48,816 bases of DNA from Pseudoalteromonas piscicida (GCF_002744175.1 NZ_NKHF01000003.1:1-48816), one strand, 5' to 3'; counted from the first letter of the stretch, positions 8,971 to 20,689 are shown. The notes: generated by a model from the letters alone, not told the origin. Translations and numbers: made by a program.

Positions 8971-9594
8971 TTATTCTCCATAACCCCAGCGTTTTGCTAA
9001 GGTATGCTCGATGTGTAGATGATCTAAAATGCGTGCCACCATAAAGTCGACTAAATCATCGATACTTTGTGGCTGGTGATAAAACCCAGGAGCCGCAGGC
9101 ATAATCGTCACGCCTAAGCGACTTAACTTGAGCATATTTTCAAGATGGATTGGACTAAAAGGCGTCTCTCGAGGTACCAAAATCAGCTGCCCGCGCTCTT
9201 TGATGACCACATCAGCTGCTCGCTCAAGTAAATTATCGGATGCCCCCAGCGCAATCGCTGAAACACTCCCGGTGCTACATGGGCACACCACCATTTGCTT
9301 TGGTGCAGCCGAGCCCGACGCCACTGGACTAAACCAGTTATCTTTACCAAATACTTGTATTTGCTGCGCTTTGGCTGAAAACAATGCTTGCAGCTGCTCA
9401 GTAGCTTTTTGTTCGTTTCCAGAAAGCTTTAAGTTAGACTCAGTATCCAATACCACCCGAGCTGCGCTCGAGATTAGCACATACACTTGATAGTTTAACG
9501 ACACCAAGACTTCCAGCAAACGTAGTCCGTAGGGCGCACCGGATGCACCACTAAACGCCAATGTAATTGGCCCTTTAAATGTTTGTTCTGACAT
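8971..9594 (-). CDS. ubiX: Flavin prenyltransferase UbiX
   Basis: A 207-aa flavoprotein of normal family length. It starts with the FMN-binding [20 protein letters not shown] and has [16 protein letters not shown] and [18 protein letters not shown], both UbiX signatures. UbiX joins dimethylallyl phosphate to FMN to make prenylated FMN, the cofactor of UbiD-type decarboxylases in ubiquinone synthesis. It is 5 bases after mpl and 6 bases before yadG. Pairing of mpl with ubiX is common in gammaproteobacteria. Confidence 0.93.
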   Translation of the reverse strand: MSEQTFKGPITLAFSGASGAPYGLRLLEVLVSLNYQVYVLISSAARVVLDTESNLKLSGNEQKATEQLQALFSAKAQQIQVFGKDNWFSPVASGSAAPKQMVVCPCSTGSVSAIALGASDNLLERAADVVIKERGQLILVPRETPFSPIHLENMLKLSRLGVTIMPAAPGFYHQPQSIDDLVDFMVARILDHLHIEHTLAKRWGYGE

Positions 9595-9599
9595 AGAGA

Positions 9600-10943
9600 T
9601 TACTTTTTCAATGCAGTTAATAATTTATCGTGAATACCACCAAAGCCGCCATTACTCATCACTAACACATGTTGGTTAGGAGCTTGATTTTCAACGACTT
9701 GTGTGACGATTTCAGCGACACTCGAAAAGCATTGACGTCCAGCACGCTCGGCCTGCTCCTTCAGCGACCAAGACAACCCTTCAGGTTCAAATAAATAGAC
9801 TTCATCTGCTACGTCCAGTGACTGCAGTAATGTCTCTTGGTGAACGCCGAGCTTCATGGTATTTGAGCGAGGCTCAAGAATTGCGATGATTGGTGCCTTA
9901 CCGACTTTAGCGCGAAGCCCTGCAAGTGTTGTTTCAATAGCAGTTGGGTGATGGGCAAAATCGTCATAAACGGTCACGCCATTCACAGTTCCCTTGCACT
10001 CCATCCGACGTTTTGGTGAGATAAACTCTCCAAGTGCTTCTATGCTCACTTCGATTGGAATACCGACGTGCCTCGCCGCAGCAATAGTCATCAAGGCATT
10101 GTTGACGTTGTGCACGCCAATTGCCTGCCACGCCACCTCGCCTTTTTCTTCCCCCTCAAACAGCACGGTAAAACGTGAGCCGTCAGCTTCTTTGAGGTTA
10201 TACGACCATTCTTTGCCAAGCGATTCCTGCTGGCTCCAAAATCCCCTAGCAATAACATCTTGTAACGCTTGGTCATCGGCAGGATAAATGGCTTTACCTT
10301 GGCTCGGCAAAGTACGAATAAGGTGATGGAATTGTGTTTGAATGGCGTTTAAATCAGGGAAAATATCCGCATGGTCATATTCTAGATTATTTAGGATCAG
10401 TGTGCGGGGCAAATAGTGTACAAACTTACTGCGTTTATCAAAAAAAGCCGTGTCATACTCGTCGGCTTCAATGACAAAAAATGGCGTATCTGAGGTACGA
10501 GCAGACACCCCAAAATTTTGCACTATTCCACCGATCAAAAAGCCGGGGCGCAGCCCTGCATACTCCAGAACCCAAGCCAACATGCTTGCCGTGGTCGTCT
10601 TACCATGCGTTCCAGCAACTGCTAATACCCAAGACTCACGCAGTACATTTTCCCTAAGCCACTCTGGGCCAGATGTATAATACAAGCCTTTTTCTAGCAC
10701 ATACTCAACGCAAGGATTACCACGGCTCATGGCATTACCTATGATCACCACATCTGGTTGTGTATCGATCAATTGCTGTGGGTCATACCCCTGCGTTAGT
10801 TCAATCCCGATGGCTTCAAGCTGGGTGCTCATGGGCGGATAAACGTTGAGGTCAGAACCTGTGACTTTATGCCCCAAAGACTTTGCAATTGCGGCGATCC
10901 CACCCATAAAGGTACCGCAGATCCCTAAAATATGTACATGCAT
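9600..10943 (-). CDS. mpl: UDP-N-acetylmuramate:tripeptide ligase Mpl (murein recycling)
   Basis: A Mur-ligase family protein of about 447 aa. [20 protein letters not shown] is the family N-terminus; the ATP loop is [14 protein letters not shown] and a later motif is [13 protein letters not shown]. Mpl couples recycled L-Ala-gamma-D-Glu-meso-DAP to UDP-MurNAc in the cytoplasm. I place the start at 10943 because homologues begin there. Upstream in-frame ATG (10970) and TTG (10976) codons would add 9 or 11 residues, and none of the three has a strong ribosome-binding site. It is the first gene of a unit with ubiX, yadG and yadH. Confidence 0.93.
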   Translation of the reverse strand: MHVHILGICGTFMGGIAAIAKSLGHKVTGSDLNVYPPMSTQLEAIGIELTQGYDPQQLIDTQPDVVIIGNAMSRGNPCVEYVLEKGLYYTSGPEWLRENVLRESWVLAVAGTHGKTTTASMLAWVLEYAGLRPGFLIGGIVQNFGVSARTSDTPFFVIEADEYDTAFFDKRSKFVHYLPRTLILNNLEYDHADIFPDLNAIQTQFHHLIRTLPSQGKAIYPADDQALQDVIARGFWSQQESLGKEWSYNLKEADGSRFTVLFEGEEKGEVAWQAIGVHNVNNALMTIAAARHVGIPIEVSIEALGEFISPKRRMECKGTVNGVTVYDDFAHHPTAIETTLAGLRAKVGKAPIIAILEPRSNTMKLGVHQETLLQSLDVADEVYLFEPEGLSWSLKEQAERAGRQCFSSVAEIVTQVVENQAPNQHVLVMSNGGFGGIHDKLLTALKK

Positions 10944-11123
10944 GGCGTTAGCGTTCTTGATATTTTTCATTGCCAACTAGATTAACATACTCAGCTTATT
11001 GGTGGCTGACTTTATTGTTGAATCTCACGCACCAGTATTGTTCTTGTCTTGGCTATATGGCGGCATGACGGTAAGTGAAAAAGCGGAGCGTACTTGCGCT
11101 AGGGACGGCAAGTAAGGAATGAA

Positions 11124-11141
11124 GTCGGGCCAAAGCCCGAC
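11124..11141 (-). terminator. Hairpin downstream of der
   Basis: A 7-bp GC-rich stem GTCGGGC/GCCCGAC with a 4-base loop lies just past the der stop (11151) on the minus strand. It is followed by TTCATTCCTT, a modest T-rich tail. Confidence 0.6.
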
Positions 11142-11150
11142 CTGTCACAC

Positions 11151-12620
11151 TTAGGACTTGTTACGATTTTCTTTTGCAAAGGCACGCAGTTTGCGTTTTT
11201 GCGATAACGTCATTTTGTTTGAACGACCAGCATAAGGGTTATCCCCTTCGCGGAATTCAATCTTAATCGGTGTTCCCATCACATTTAGCGCTTTACGATA
11301 GTAGTTCATCAGGTAACGCTTGTAGCTGTCTGGTAGCTCATGCACCATATTACCGTGAATAACAATACGTGGAGGGTTGTAACCGCCAGCGTGCGCATAT
11401 TTAAGCTTAACACGACGACCACGAACTAATGGTGGTTGGTGATCGGCTTGGGCCATATCCATAATACGACGCAACATCGCAGTGCTAACTCGTTTTGTTG
11501 CCGACTCATAGGCCTCATCAATAGACTCAAACAAATGACCTACACCTGTACCGTGTAGTGCACTGATGAAGTGTAAACGCGCAAAATCAACAAAACCTAG
11601 TCGTCTGTCTAGTTCGGTTTTAATGCGGTCTTTTACGTAGTCATCAAGACCATCCCACTTGTTCACGGCGATCACCAACGAACGACCGGCATTCAGTGCA
11701 AAACCAAGCAGGCTCAAATCCTGATCTGAGATCCCCTCTCGAGCATCCACAACAAGCAAGACTACGTTAGCATCTTCAATTGCCTGCAATGTTTTAATCA
11801 CAGAGAACTTTTCTACCACGTCGCTGACTTTTTTACGCTTACGTACACCGGCTGTGTCGATTAACACATATTCTTTGTCATTACGCGTCATTGGGATGTA
11901 AATTGAGTCACGGGTTGTGCCTGGCATATCGTACACAATCACACGCTCTTCACCCAGAATACGGTTTGTCAGAGTTGACTTACCCACATTTGGACGACCG
12001 ATAATGGCAAGTTTTACAGGTTTGTCTTCAAAACCCGTTTTACCTTCTTCGGCTTCTTCACCTTCAAGGTAAAGTTGTGCAATATCTTCATCGTCTTGCT
12101 CTAGCGCTTCTTCTTGCGAAGAGAGCTCAGCAATCACAGGCTGTAGAGTCAACTCTAGTAGCTGGGTAATACCACGACCGTGTGCTGCGGCGATCTGCTG
12201 AACATCTCCTAACGCAAGCTGATAAAACTCAGCACAGTTGGAGTCAGCATCAATGCCGTCGGTTTTATTGGCAACCACAAAACATTTTTTCTGTTGCTTA
12301 CGAAGGTGCTGCGCAATGGCTTGATCGGCAACCGTCATACCAGCACGTGCATCAACCAAAAATAGCACAATATCTGCTTCTTCAATTGCCAGCAGCGACT
12401 GTTCGGCCATTTCAGTTTCAATGCCTTCTTCTGAGCCATCGATACCGCCCGTGTCTACCACAATAAACTCATAGCCTTCGTAATTTGCTTGGCCATATTT
12501 GCGGTCGCGAGTAAGGCCCGGAAAATCAGCAACTAACGCGTCACGAGTACGTGTTAAACGATTAAATAGTGTGGATTTACCCACATTAGGTCGCCCAACA
12601 AGAGCGATCACAGGAAGCAT
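11151..12620 (-). CDS. der: Ribosome biogenesis GTPase Der (EngA)
   Basis: A 489-aa protein with two tandem G domains and a KH-like C-terminal domain. The first P-loop is [15 protein letters not shown] and the second [15 protein letters not shown]; the NKxD motifs are NKTD and NKWD. An acidic linker ([20 protein letters not shown]) separates the domains. The C-terminus ends in [15 protein letters not shown] and binds rRNA. Der acts in 50S subunit assembly. It is the last gene of the conserved block, 74 bases after bamB, but the bamB terminator lies between them, so it may also have its own promoter. Confidence 0.96.
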   Translation of the reverse strand: MLPVIALVGRPNVGKSTLFNRLTRTRDALVADFPGLTRDRKYGQANYEGYEFIVVDTGGIDGSEEGIETEMAEQSLLAIEEADIVLFLVDARAGMTVADQAIAQHLRKQQKKCFVVANKTDGIDADSNCAEFYQLALGDVQQIAAAHGRGITQLLELTLQPVIAELSSQEEALEQDDEDIAQLYLEGEEAEEGKTGFEDKPVKLAIIGRPNVGKSTLTNRILGEERVIVYDMPGTTRDSIYIPMTRNDKEYVLIDTAGVRKRKKVSDVVEKFSVIKTLQAIEDANVVLLVVDAREGISDQDLSLLGFALNAGRSLVIAVNKWDGLDDYVKDRIKTELDRRLGFVDFARLHFISALHGTGVGHLFESIDEAYESATKRVSTAMLRRIMDMAQADHQPPLVRGRRVKLKYAHAGGYNPPRIVIHGNMVHELPDSYKRYLMNYYRKALNVMGTPIKIEFREGDNPYAGRSNKMTLSQKRKLRAFAKENRNKS

Positions 12621-12647
12621 AGACTACCTCTTTTAAAAACAACAAAA

Positions 12648-12667
12648 GGCTTCGCAAAAGCGAAGCC
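12648..12667 (-). terminator. Rho-independent terminator downstream of bamB
   Basis: A perfect 8-bp stem GGCTTCGC/GCGAAGCC with a 4-base loop. On the minus strand it is followed by TTTTGTTGTTTTT. It sits between the bamB stop and the der start, so it probably reduces read-through into der. Confidence 0.85.
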
Positions 12668-12694
12668 CCATAAAACATCTAAAAATTCAGAAGG

Positions 12695-13876
12695 TTATTG
12701 CGGAATTTGAACTGCGCTAAGTTCACCGTCTCGTGTGTAAACAAACACTTTGCCATCCACTACGATAGGCTCAATATAAAACCCAGAATCATCAAACTCA
12801 GTGCGAGACACCAGCTCTCCCGAGTTTTTGTCCAGCCAATGCAGGTTACCTTCTTGGTCACCAACAACGACATAGTCGCCGGCAACTGTCGGGGCAGTTA
12901 GATACCAACCGCGTAGCGCAGGTTGTGTCCAACGTTCAATACCTGAATTTTTATCAAGTGCATATAACACGCCATCACTATCAACCAGATAAATTACATC
13001 CAGATCTAGACTGAGATCTCGGTAGCTACTGTACTCACGATCCCAAACGACGTTACCGCTACGAACATCAATAGCGACTAGTTTACCATTATAGGCGATA
13101 GAATACACATATGCGCCGCTAACCACGGGTTTAGTGTCAACATCAACTAAACGCTCAAACTCAGAAGCTCCTTTAGCAATTGCAACATCCGTGCTCCAAG
13201 CAGTGAAACCATTTTCAGCAATCAAAGCCGTTAGCTTACCGCTTTCTTCGCCAACAAGTACACCGCCATTAGCGCTAGTTGGAGAGCTTAAGCCACGCAG
13301 CGTTAACGCCGGAACTTCTTGTTCATAATGCCAGCGCTCTTCACCGGTATCTGGGTGTAAAGCAACGAGTTTGCCTGAACCTAAGTTAACATAAAGTAGG
13401 CCATCACCAGCCGACGGAGCCGAAAGCGCTTCACCGGGTACTGACTTGCGCCATACAACTTCGCCCGTTTCACGGTCTAGCGCGAAAACCTGTCCATGTT
13501 CAGAACCAATATACAGTTTCCCGAACGCTTGAGTGATACCACCCGACAATTTTGCACTGTCGCTGTCTTCCCAAGGCCAGAAGTTGGTATTTTCACGTAC
13601 ATCAACTCGCCACTTCTCTTTACCAGTCTCAGTATCAAAGGCTGTCACAACCCCTTCACGGGCAGCAGCAAATACCGTATTTTGATAACTTACTGGTGAT
13701 AAACGAGAAAAGTAATGCTCAACCCCATCACCAACCCCTTCTTGCCATACAATGTTGGCTTCAAATTGGTTGTTGATTTCAGGAAGTACCAGTTCTTCTT
13801 CATCATCACTTGAAGAACAACCAGCAGTCAGCGCTGCGACACATAATGCCAATGAGGCCATTGTTAACTTCTTCAT
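12695..13876 (-). CDS. bamB: Outer-membrane assembly lipoprotein BamB
   Basis: A 393-aa lipoprotein. The signal is MKKLTMASLALCVAALTAGC with lipobox LTAGC and the lipidated Cys at position 20. The rest is an eight-bladed PQQ-type beta-propeller, visible as repeated units such as VTAFDTETGKEKWRVD, VFALDRETGEVVWRKS, LVALHPDTGEERWHYE and LYALDKNSGIERWTQP. BamB is part of the BamABCDE complex that folds outer-membrane proteins. It is 9 bases downstream of yfgM, as in E. coli. Confidence 0.95.
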   Translation of the reverse strand: MKKLTMASLALCVAALTAGCSSSDDEEELVLPEINNQFEANIVWQEGVGDGVEHYFSRLSPVSYQNTVFAAAREGVVTAFDTETGKEKWRVDVRENTNFWPWEDSDSAKLSGGITQAFGKLYIGSEHGQVFALDRETGEVVWRKSVPGEALSAPSAGDGLLYVNLGSGKLVALHPDTGEERWHYEQEVPALTLRGLSSPTSANGGVLVGEESGKLTALIAENGFTAWSTDVAIAKGASEFERLVDVDTKPVVSGAYVYSIAYNGKLVAIDVRSGNVVWDREYSSYRDLSLDLDVIYLVDSDGVLYALDKNSGIERWTQPALRGWYLTAPTVAGDYVVVGDQEGNLHWLDKNSGELVSRTEFDDSGFYIEPIVVDGKVFVYTRDGELSAVQIPQ

Positions 13877-13885
13877 GGCGACTCC

Positions 13886-14503
13886 TTAAACCGTAGTCTT
13901 TTGCGCAAGATCATCCAGTTTAATTTGCAGCATCGGGTTGTTATTACCTTTCGCCGCATCTAATGCTGATTGGTAAGCATCGCGTGCTTTATCTTGCTCA
14001 CCTTGCGCAAGGTAGATATCACCTTGGATCTCTGCTTGTTGCGCTTTAAATGCCTCAGGCATTGGCTGAGCAAGTGTTGCAAGCGCTTGTTCGTATTGCG
14101 CTTGAGACGCCAGAACGCGTGCAAGTCTCAGCTGTGCAGTCGCTTTAAGCTCAGCATTTTCAACATGCTCAGCTGCCCACGTTAGCTTTTCTGCGGCTAA
14201 CGTTAAGTCGTCTTTTTCGATGGCTTCTTTTGCCGCTACAAAAGCAGCCAGTACAGCGTAGTTAGAATCGGCATTGTTGGCGACAAATGCTTCACTCTTT
14301 TTAAGCACATCATCACTTTCAACAACTTGAGTGTAGGCTTCAGATGCCGCTTCCGCACTGTCAATCTGGCTTTGGTTATACGTTTTCCAGCCATATAGAC
14401 CACCCAAACCTAATACCGCACCAATCACTAGCGTGGCACCATTTTCACGGAAAAATCGTTTTATTGCTTCTGCTTGTTGTTCTTCTGTTGAATAAATTTC
14501 CAT
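13886..14503 (-). CDS. yfgM: YfgM-family TPR protein (ancillary SecYEG translocon subunit)
   Basis: A 205-aa protein with a short cytoplasmic N-terminus, one membrane helix (TLVIGAVLGLGGLYGWKTYN, about 19-38) and a periplasmic TPR-like helical domain ending in AQGEQDKARDAYQSALDAAK. YfgM partners with PpiD at the Sec translocon and hands periplasmic proteins to chaperones. The position between hisS and bamB is the standard gammaproteobacterial order, with 9-base gaps on both sides. Confidence 0.9.
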   Translation of the reverse strand: MEIYSTEEQQAEAIKRFFRENGATLVIGAVLGLGGLYGWKTYNQSQIDSAEAASEAYTQVVESDDVLKKSEAFVANNADSNYAVLAAFVAAKEAIEKDDLTLAAEKLTWAAEHVENAELKATAQLRLARVLASQAQYEQALATLAQPMPEAFKAQQAEIQGDIYLAQGEQDKARDAYQSALDAAKGNNNPMLQIKLDDLAQKTTV

Positions 14504-14512
14504 TCTAACCTC

Positions 14513-15790
14513 TTAGCTTACCAACTCTGCAAGCAGTGCTTTTACGTCTGCTAGCGGTAAGGTGATTTGTTCTTTCTCTTCACGCAAGTATTTCACGGTA
14601 ACTTTGCCTTCTGCTAGTTCATCTTCACCTAGCACCAGTGCAACGACCGCATCACTTTTATCTGCGCGTTTAAATTGCTTTTTAAAGTTGCCGCCACCGC
14701 AATGTACCATCACGCGAAGCCCTGCAACCTCATCTCGTAACTGTTGCGCCACAACCGGAGCTTGAATCGCCGCTTTGTCACCCATGGCAACCACATACAC
14801 ATCGGCATTGCGACGAATATTACCCACGCACTCTAAGGTTTGTAGCAACAAGACTAAACGCTCAATGCCCATTGCAAAACCAACGGCTGGCGTGGCTTTG
14901 CCACCAAGTTGCTCCACCAAACCATCGTAGCGTCCACCTGCACATACAGTACCTTGTGAACCTAGGCTGGTTGTTACCCATTCAAATACCGTGCGATTAT
15001 AGTAATCAAGACCACGCACTAGCTTTTCGTTAACCTGGTATTCGACGCCTGCTGCGTCTAAACGTTCACACAAATTCGCAAAATGTTCACGAGATGCTTC
15101 ATCTAAGTGCTCAGAAAGTTTTGGTGCATCCACCAAAATGGCCTGAACATCTGGATTTTTGCTATCGAGTACGCGCAGCGGGTTGCTGTACATACGACGC
15201 AAGCTGTCTTCATCGAGTACGTCTTTATGCTGCTCCAAGTAAGCAATTAAGGCATCGCGATATTCAGCACGTGCTTCATTGGAGCCCAAAGAATTGAGCT
15301 CAAGCTTTACATGGTCTTGAATGCCAAACTGCTGCCATAGGCGCGCTGTCATTAGGATCACTTCGGCATCAATATCTGGTGTTGCCATACCAAAGGTTTC
15401 AACACCAAATTGATGGAATTGACGGTAACGGCCTTTTTGCGGTCTTTCGTGGCGGAACATCGGCCCCATATACCAAAGACGTTGCTCTTGGTTGTATAAC
15501 AAACCATTTTGATTACCAGCACGTACGCACACTGCTGTCCCTTCAGGGCGTAGCGTTAAGCTGTCGCCATTGCGGTCATCAAAGGTATACATTTCTTTTT
15601 CTACGATATCGGTCACTTCACCGATAGAGCGTTTAAATAGAACGGTCGACTCAACGATTGGAAAACGGATCTCTTGGTAACCAAATGCAGCTACTGTCTC
15701 TCTTAATACCGATTCTACTTTCTGCCAGATTTGCGTATCACCCGGCAGACAATCATTCATTCCGCGGATTGCCTGAAGTTGTTTAGTCAC
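14513..15790 (-). CDS. hisS: Histidyl-tRNA synthetase
   Basis: A 425-aa class II synthetase of normal length. It begins [19 protein letters not shown]; motif 2 is [20 protein letters not shown], and the histidine-binding motifs [15 protein letters not shown] and CAGGRYDGL are present. The anticodon-binding domain occupies the last about 95 residues. It charges tRNA-His. A 136-base gap separates it from ispG, so a promoter may lie there; I see no terminator in that gap. Confidence 0.97.
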   Translation of the reverse strand: MTKQLQAIRGMNDCLPGDTQIWQKVESVLRETVAAFGYQEIRFPIVESTVLFKRSIGEVTDIVEKEMYTFDDRNGDSLTLRPEGTAVCVRAGNQNGLLYNQEQRLWYMGPMFRHERPQKGRYRQFHQFGVETFGMATPDIDAEVILMTARLWQQFGIQDHVKLELNSLGSNEARAEYRDALIAYLEQHKDVLDEDSLRRMYSNPLRVLDSKNPDVQAILVDAPKLSEHLDEASREHFANLCERLDAAGVEYQVNEKLVRGLDYYNRTVFEWVTTSLGSQGTVCAGGRYDGLVEQLGGKATPAVGFAMGIERLVLLLQTLECVGNIRRNADVYVVAMGDKAAIQAPVVAQQLRDEVAGLRVMVHCGGGNFKKQFKRADKSDAVVALVLGEDELAEGKVTVKYLREEKEQITLPLADVKALLAELVS

Positions 15791-15926
15791 TGAAAACCCT
15801 AATTATACTTTGCCACTAACCAGTATTCATTGGTTGGTGCGATTGCTTAAAAATATGCTCAGGTAGCACTTTTTGCATACCTGTATAAAGCTAGAAAATT
15901 CGCTTATCTTAACGATTACACCCGTC

Positions 15927-17045
15927 TCAGTCGATGATTTTTACATCGATTTTTTCTTCGTGCTCTTTTTTCTCAACGTAATCTCGAATTTGAGATTCTA
16001 ACTGTGCAACGATGTCGTCATTATCAATACGTGTTTTCTGACGTTCACCGTTAATGTAAAGACCTGAACGACGATTTGCACCAGCAAGGCCTAAGTCGCT
16101 CACCAAGGCTTCACCTGGGCCATTCACCACACAGCCAATCACCGACACCGAAATCGGCGTAGTAATATCTTCTAGTCGCTCTTCAAGTTGATTCATGGTA
16201 TTCACCACATCGAATTCTTGTCTTGAACAACTAGGGCAGGCAATAAAGTTAATGCCACGAGAACGAATTCGAAGCGATTTAAGGATATCGAATCCGACTT
16301 TTATCTCTTGCACAGGGTCGGCTGCCAGCGATACCCTAAGCGTGTCACCAATGCCCTCGGCTAATAACATCCCAAGGCCCACAGCTGATTTCACCGAGCC
16401 GGCTCTGAAGCCACCAGCTTCCGTGATCCCCAAATGCAGCGGTTGATCGATTTCTTTGGCAAGTAAACGATAAGCCCCTACAGCCAAAAATACATCTGAC
16501 GCTTTTACCGAAACCTTAAACTGATCAAAATTATGGCGCTGAAGAATTTCAACATGACGCATTGCAGACTCTAGTAAGGCCTCAGGAGTTGGCTCGCCAT
16601 ACTTTTCTTGTAAGTCTCGCTCCAGCGAGCCACCATTAACACCTATCCGGATCGGAATATTGTGCTCGCCTGCGGCATCAATTACAGCACGGATCCTATC
16701 TTCGCTACCAATGTTGCCTGGGTTGATACGCAGGCAGTCTGCGCCGTATTTTGCAACCTGTAAGGCGATGCGGTAATCAAAGTGAATATCCGTTACTAAC
16801 GGAATATCAACCTGCTCTTTAATGCTTTTAAATGCTTCAGCGGCATCCATAGTTGGCACTGAGACACGCACAATATCTGCACCCGCCTCTTGAATAGCCC
16901 TGATCTGCGCCACCGTTGCATCAACATCTAACGTGTTGGTATTGGTCATTGACTGTACGGCTATCGGTGCGCCATCGCCAATAGGCACATTACCGACATA
17001 GATTCTTGTTGATTTTCTACGCTTTATTGGTGGTTCTGAAAACAT
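15927..17045 (-). CDS. ispG: 4-hydroxy-3-methylbut-2-enyl diphosphate synthase IspG
   Basis: A 372-aa bacterial-type (short) IspG. The TIM-barrel opening is [20 protein letters not shown]. The [4Fe-4S] cysteines are in [11 protein letters not shown] and [11 protein letters not shown]. It performs the reductive step that makes HMBPP in the MEP isoprenoid pathway. It is 5 bases downstream of rodZ. The last about 20 residues are highly charged ([15 protein letters not shown]). Confidence 0.97.
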   Translation of the reverse strand: MFSEPPIKRRKSTRIYVGNVPIGDGAPIAVQSMTNTNTLDVDATVAQIRAIQEAGADIVRVSVPTMDAAEAFKSIKEQVDIPLVTDIHFDYRIALQVAKYGADCLRINPGNIGSEDRIRAVIDAAGEHNIPIRIGVNGGSLERDLQEKYGEPTPEALLESAMRHVEILQRHNFDQFKVSVKASDVFLAVGAYRLLAKEIDQPLHLGITEAGGFRAGSVKSAVGLGMLLAEGIGDTLRVSLAADPVQEIKVGFDILKSLRIRSRGINFIACPSCSRQEFDVVNTMNQLEERLEDITTPISVSVIGCVVNGPGEALVSDLGLAGANRRSGLYINGERQKTRIDNDDIVAQLESQIRDYVEKKEHEEKIDVKIID

Positions 17046-17050
17046 GCTGA

Positions 17051-17923
17051 CTACTCTGCTAACGGTAAATTAAATTTGGCTAAACGGTTTTTAGTAAACT
17101 CAGGTAAGGTCACTGGTTTGCCGTCAAGTGTGACCTCTACGGCCCGATGCTTGCCGAGTATAACAGAAAAAGGGGCTTTCCCCTCAACTGTCATGGTATA
17201 TCCTGCTTTTTTAACACCAAACGCGACACGCTCTTGGGTTGCATCAAACATTTCAACCCAGCTTTCTTCGTTAAAATACATCACTACCGTACTTAAGCCA
17301 GGATCTCGTTTAACCTGCTCTTGTGGCTTGGTTTCGGCCATGTTTGACGCTGAAGCCTCTGGGGTATTAACAGGCTGTGTGTCTTGTACATCGGTATCAA
17401 TAGTTTGCTCTATAGCCGCGTTTTGCGCTTCTTCTTGAGTGTTGGTTATGTCAGTCTCAGGAGCTTCAAGGGCGGTTACGGCGCTCTCTTGCGCCATTTC
17501 TGGTTCAGCTGTATTGGTCTGCCAAAACCAAAATGCAGACGACCCCAGTACAATGGCTAACACAATATAGCTCACCATCATCAAGCGATTATCATGGGCT
17601 TCTTTATGTGTGCGACGCGAAAAACTCTGCATTCGCTTTTTCTGTGGCGGCACCTCGGGTGATTGATACATAGCCAGTACATCCACCGGATTTAGCCCAA
17701 GCAATGTGGCGTAGTTTTTAATATAACCGCGCACAAAAGTTTCAGGTCCTAAGTCTTGATAATCGTCCTGCTCGAGCTTGGTGAGTTGGGCATGAGTCAT
17801 CTTTAGACGTGATTCAATTTCGGCAAAACTGATCCCGGCATTTTGTCTTGCCGTTGCTAAAGTTTGCCCAAGTGAAGGCAGCTCTTGTTCAGGTGATTCT
17901 TGCTCTTTCATTGATTGGTTCAT
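17051..17923 (-). CDS. rodZ: Cell-shape protein RodZ
   Basis: A 290-aa protein. It has an N-terminal HTH_25 domain ([16 protein letters not shown] to [11 protein letters not shown], about 17-80), a basic juxtamembrane segment ([11 protein letters not shown]), one membrane helix (about 112-132), an acidic Gln/Thr/Pro-rich periplasmic linker and a C-terminal DUF4115 domain with [15 protein letters not shown]. RodZ links MreB filaments to the cell-wall elongation machinery. Its ATG overlaps the pilW stop by 4 bases, so translation is coupled. Confidence 0.93.
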   Translation of the reverse strand: MNQSMKEQESPEQELPSLGQTLATARQNAGISFAEIESRLKMTHAQLTKLEQDDYQDLGPETFVRGYIKNYATLLGLNPVDVLAMYQSPEVPPQKKRMQSFSRRTHKEAHDNRLMMVSYIVLAIVLGSSAFWFWQTNTAEPEMAQESAVTALEAPETDITNTQEEAQNAAIEQTIDTDVQDTQPVNTPEASASNMAETKPQEQVKRDPGLSTVVMYFNEESWVEMFDATQERVAFGVKKAGYTMTVEGKAPFSVILGKHRAVEVTLDGKPVTLPEFTKNRLAKFNLPLAE

Positions 17924-19413
17924 AAAACGTAATTTGTTGGATCCACAATTAATAATCCGTGACCTGCTTGCAGTGCCACATCAGGAGTTAGCTTATTCCA
18001 TCGCATAATTTCATCGATCAACACACCATATCGATCGGCTACACTGAGCAAAGTATCTCCCGTTGCGATTTCATGGATCACATTGGGGTTATTTAGATAC
18101 ACCTTTTGACCCGCAAATAATCTTGCAGATTCACGCACTTGATTGTACTTCATCAAATCGACCATTTTAATGTCGTATTTTACCGAAATACTAAACAGGT
18201 TTTCACCTGCAATAACAGTATGAAAAGGCACCTTTGGCGCGGCTATTTCACTGTTTAACAGCGGAATGGACGTATTAGTGGCCGCTGTTGTCATTACTTG
18301 ACGCTCCCGTAGCGCGGCACTAAAAGTGACATCCGCAGGATTCGGTTGATAAAACTCAACTTGTTCATCGGGGCGCGACGCTGTGTTGACCGCAGGCGCT
18401 GTTTTGACCACCTCAGGTTTTGCTAATGGCGCAAAATTATTGGTCTCAACAGGTGAATCAGCAGTGAATACAGGCGTTGAATTAGATTGCGTTTTCTTAC
18501 GTTTAATTTTAATTTTTGGGTTTGCCACAATATGGTTCGGTGAAGCATCGGCCAACTTGTTTAACTGTGACTCCCGATACCGATTCCTGAGTCGCTCAAA
18601 TTCACTTGCCGCGATATTATCTGTCAATATCAAACCTGCTTGCGGCGACTTGGGATAGCTTTGCACTAGGGTTGTTGCAATATCTTGGGCCTTTTGCAAG
18701 TGGCCCATCTGCATATGAACAAGGTGCCCTAACATCAGGCTTCTGGGCGAAATAAAACCACGCTTCTCAACGGCTTCTAGAATATCTTCCACTCTCAAAA
18801 AGTCGCTACGCGCATAATATAGGCCGGCCAAAGCAAGCTGCGAAGAAACCTGTTGTGCATTGTGCTTAATCGCACTTTGCAGATAGTCTTCGGCGAGCAA
18901 GTATTCATTTTGCTTCAACGCACATAACGCCAAGTTTTCATAACTGGCGGAAACCCGCAGATAACTAGGCACTTCTATCGCTTTGAAAAAATAATCACTG
19001 GCCTTGTCGTATTGACCAACTCGACACAAAAACGTGCCGTAATTGTTCAGCGTATCGGGGTTATCAGGCTCAATCGCTAAGGCCGCCTGATAGGCGCTAT
19101 CGGCCCGTTGTTGCTCACCTACCTGCTCGTAATAGTACGCCAGCGTATAATGCGCCTCAGCCAATTTTGGCGCCAGTTGCAATGCGCGCTCAAGATTAAA
19201 CTTAGCAGAAGTGGTATTGCCTGAATTGAGATATTGAAGCGCAAGTGCGATGCGAGTTCTGGCAGCATTGACGTTGTTAACTTGTTGCTCGGCCACAGGT
19301 CGCCCATCGGAGCGATAACGACTCTCCGTCACACACCCTGACAGAACTAAACTCGCGCCTGCGAGAATGGATGCAGCCAATCCTGTTTTGCGATAATTTC
19401 GCGATTGCATCAC
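17920..19413 (-). CDS. pilW: PilW/PilF-type TPR lipoprotein with two C-terminal LysM domains
   Basis: A 497-aa protein, about twice the usual 250 aa of PilW/PilF. The signal peptide ends in lipobox LSGC (Cys 27). TPR repeats cover about 50-270, including LAEAHYTLAYYYEQVGEQ and LNNYGTFLCRVGQYDKA, the usual PilF landmarks. A Ser/Pro-rich linker follows (about 290-385), then LysM-like units at about 391-434 (HTVIAGENLFSISVKYDI) and 439-484 (IHEIATGDTLLSVADRYGV). PilW pilots or stabilises the type IV pilus secretin; LysM binds peptidoglycan. The combination suggests a lipoprotein anchored both in the outer membrane and on the cell wall, which is an inference. The rlmN-pilW-rodZ order is conserved. 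Confidence 0.85.
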   Translation of the reverse strand: MMQSRNYRKTGLAASILAGASLVLSGCVTESRYRSDGRPVAEQQVNNVNAARTRIALALQYLNSGNTTSAKFNLERALQLAPKLAEAHYTLAYYYEQVGEQQRADSAYQAALAIEPDNPDTLNNYGTFLCRVGQYDKASDYFFKAIEVPSYLRVSASYENLALCALKQNEYLLAEDYLQSAIKHNAQQVSSQLALAGLYYARSDFLRVEDILEAVEKRGFISPRSLMLGHLVHMQMGHLQKAQDIATTLVQSYPKSPQAGLILTDNIAASEFERLRNRYRESQLNKLADASPNHIVANPKIKIKRKKTQSNSTPVFTADSPVETNNFAPLAKPEVVKTAPAVNTASRPDEQVEFYQPNPADVTFSAALRERQVMTTAATNTSIPLLNSEIAAPKVPFHTVIAGENLFSISVKYDIKMVDLMKYNQVRESARLFAGQKVYLNNPNVIHEIATGDTLLSVADRYGVLIDEIMRWNKLTPDVALQAGHGLLIVDPTNYVL

Positions 19414-19552
19414 TCACCTTTGAATGCCACTGGGTTCTATGTCTGCACTATATTACCCAAAAGGCAAAGAGATTCATCTATTTTTTGTCAGATAACCGGA
19501 ACTTATCTTAAGTTGAGACGAAATGAGCCGGGAAACCCCAGCTCTTTACCAA

Positions 19553-20689
19553 CTATTGCGCACTCACATTGACAGCAATTGCGTTGTCGTCACGTTGCTT
19601 TTTCTTTGCTAGACGTTTGGTTCTATCAACCACGTCCCCCACAAGCTGTCCACAAGCGGCATCAATATCATCACCACGCGTACGGCGCACGATACACGTT
19701 AACCCTGCGGCTTGTAAGACTTTTGAAAATCTATCGATACGGCTGTTACTTGAACGGCCATAATCATTGCCTGGGAATGGGTTAAACGGGATCAGGTTGA
19801 TCTTCGACGGCGTCCCTTTTAATACTTCAACCAACTCATGGGCATGATCGGTGCTGTCATTCACGTCTTGCAGCATTACGTATTCAATCGTTACGTCTTT
19901 ATTTGCCTTTGAGCCATCAATATAACGACGACAAGCAGCTAAAAACTCTTCGATTGGATACTTTTTATTGATAGGAACCAGCACGTCACGTAGCGGGTTA
20001 TTCGGCGCATGTAAAGAAATCGCCAAGGCCACGTCGATCTTTTCTTTTAAGATATCCAGAGCTGGTACAACCCCTGATGTACTCAAAGTCACACGGCGCT
20101 TAGACAAACCAAATGCCCAATCATCCATCATTAGTTCCATTGCTGGCACCACATTATTGAGGTTTAGCAGAGGTTCACCCATCCCCATCATTACGATGTT
20201 GGTGATCGGACGCTTGGTGCTATCGCCTTTGTGTAGGCCAATGTCGGTTGCCACTCGCCATACCTGACCAATGATCTCAGATACTTTTAGGTTACGGTTA
20301 AAACCCTGCTGCGCTGTTGAGCAGAAAGTACATTCCAAAGCACAGCCAACTTGAGAAGACACACACAAGGTTGCTCGGTCTTTTTCTGGGATCCACACGG
20401 TCTCTACTTCTTGGCCGCCTTCAAGTAACAATGCATATTTGATGGTGCCATCTGAGGCCTCTTGCTTAACTGAAATCTCAGGTGCTTTGATCTCACACTC
20501 AGCTTGCAAACGGGCGCGCAGCTTTTTGTTTAAGTTGCTCATTTCATCAAAGTTGTCGATACCAAAATGATAAATCCATTTCATCACCTGATCCGCGCGG
20601 AACGGCTTTTCGCCATATGATGCAAATAACTCGCGCATCCCCTCGCGATTTAAATCAAGTAAGTTAATTTTTTTCTCAGTAGTGGTCAT
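19553..20689 (-). CDS. rlmN: Dual-specificity rRNA/tRNA methyltransferase RlmN
   Basis: A 378-aa radical-SAM methyltransferase. The cluster motif CX3CX2C is C116, C120 and C123 in [20 protein letters not shown] catalytic Cys should lie in [12 protein letters not shown] near the C-terminus. It adds a C2 methyl to A2503 of 23S rRNA and to A37 of some tRNAs. It stands upstream of pilW with a 139-base gap. Confidence 0.96.
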   Translation of the reverse strand: MTTTEKKINLLDLNREGMRELFASYGEKPFRADQVMKWIYHFGIDNFDEMSNLNKKLRARLQAECEIKAPEISVKQEASDGTIKYALLLEGGQEVETVWIPEKDRATLCVSSQVGCALECTFCSTAQQGFNRNLKVSEIIGQVWRVATDIGLHKGDSTKRPITNIVMMGMGEPLLNLNNVVPAMELMMDDWAFGLSKRRVTLSTSGVVPALDILKEKIDVALAISLHAPNNPLRDVLVPINKKYPIEEFLAACRRYIDGSKANKDVTIEYVMLQDVNDSTDHAHELVEVLKGTPSKINLIPFNPFPGNDYGRSSNSRIDRFSKVLQAAGLTCIVRRTRGDDIDAACGQLVGDVVDRTKRLAKKKQRDDNAIAVNVSAQ

